5,291 nt of DNA from DATCDR01 sp036510575 (lineage in GTDB: Bacteria > Actinomycetota > Acidimicrobiia > Acidimicrobiales > Bog-793). Positions 5,034 through 5,291 of the stretch are shown one piece after another. The stretch's first letter is position 1. The number at the start of each line of letters is the position of its first letter. Below the pieces are notes generated by a model, which was given only the letters and a program-made list of their open reading frames with translations, was not told the DNA's origin and ran no database searches. The position numbers and the translations under genes are program-made. The stretch is from NCBI GenBank assembly GCA_036510575.1, contig DATCDR010000132.1, positions 1-5,291 on the forward strand. The letters run 5' to 3'.

Positions 5034-5291
5034 TCACGCGAACGCTCGCGACTCCTCCACGCGGTGTCGCCAGGTGATAACCACGCCGAGCACGACGACG
5101 TAAGCGAGAAGGATCCCGCCATCGATCAACTCGGGAGCACGACCCGCGACGACGGCCCAGCCGAGTGAAGCGTGGTGGTAACTCGGAAGAAAGTCAGCGA
5201 CTCGGCGAAGCACGCTCGGGAGCGATCGGACCGGCGTGAACAAGCCTCCAAAGAAGCTCAACAAGAACATCAACGCCGTCACGAGCGGATA
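5034..5291 (-). CDS. ABC-2-type transporter permease, C-terminal part (partial at window end)
   Basis: The last 85 residues of a membrane protein whose 5' end is beyond base 5291; the frame is open to the edge. A hydrophobic segment leads into FGGLFTPVRSLPSVLRR, then VADFLPSYHHASLGWAVV, then a final membrane helix (about GGILLAYVVVLGVVITW) and a short Arg/Glu tail. This is the layout of the C-terminus of ABC-2 permeases (DrrB/YhhJ type). In that family a Gly-x-Phe/Leu-x-Pro turn, a Leu-Pro amphipathic stretch and a Pro-x-x-tyrosine/histidine stretch precede the last TM. Such permeases pair with an ATPase to export drugs, lipids or antibiotics; the ATPase gene would be expected beyond the window. 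GTG 5282 is an internal Val, not the start. Confidence 0.8.
   Translation of the reverse strand, partial: YPLVTALMFLLSFFGGLFTPVRSLPSVLRRVADFLPSYHHASLGWAVVAGRAPELIDGGILLAYVVVLGVVITWRHRVEESRAFA

Noticed and set aside
4919..5077. A 52-residue plus-strand ORF running into the permease gene
   Set aside because: It is Arg-rich, overlaps the well-supported permease end, has no ribosome site, and shows a weaker third-position GC bias than the minus-strand frame.
1..5291. CRISPR array, tRNA/rRNA, toxin-antitoxin, phage or defence cluster
   Set aside because: No regularly spaced repeats, RNA-gene folds or such protein motifs were seen on either strand.

Overview
The window is GC-rich DNA (by eye about 60% G+C). 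It carries a Thr/Ser-rich lipoprotein with a possible leaderless start, a 14-TM DHA2 exporter and a PPOX-fold flavoprotein. This mix suggests an actinobacterium, possibly near Acidimicrobiia. That placement is an inference from protein style; no marker gene is present.

Layout. Bases 1-77 (+) are the last codons of an IS630-type transposase, followed by a probable element end. Bases 186-1784 (-) encode a DHA2 (EmrB/QacA-like) drug-type exporter. A 212-base divergent intergenic region with inverted-repeat elements separates it from a small secreted lipoprotein gene at 1997-2566 (+). The lipoprotein gene converges on a histidinol-dehydrogenase-fold gene at 2599-3888 (-). A perfect 9-bp stem lies across that junction and covers the stop codon of the dehydrogenase gene. 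Upstream of the dehydrogenase, on the same strand, is a PPOX split-barrel protein gene (4084-4593). Then comes about 440 bases without an intact gene, holding what looks like a frameshifted small coding remnant (about 4686-4993, -). The window ends inside the 3' end of an ABC-2-type permease gene (5034-5291, -).

How the genes relate. I see no single pathway. There are two membrane exporters or exporter parts, one exported lipoprotein, one flavin-type protein and one NAD/Zn-type dehydrogenase. The dehydrogenase has all the HisD metal and catalytic residues. Its peptide signatures are those of the sulfopropanediol dehydrogenase (HpsN)-like branch and not of biosynthetic HisD, and no other his gene or known sulfonate gene is nearby. 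PPOX and the dehydrogenase are co-directional, but 195 bases and small hairpins lie between them, so an operon is uncertain. I found no CRISPR, tRNA, rRNA, phage or defence module, and nothing that convincingly amounts to an undescribed system. The most useful leads are the likely misnamed dehydrogenase, the frameshifted small ORF, the stem across the convergent junction and the possible leaderless promoter.
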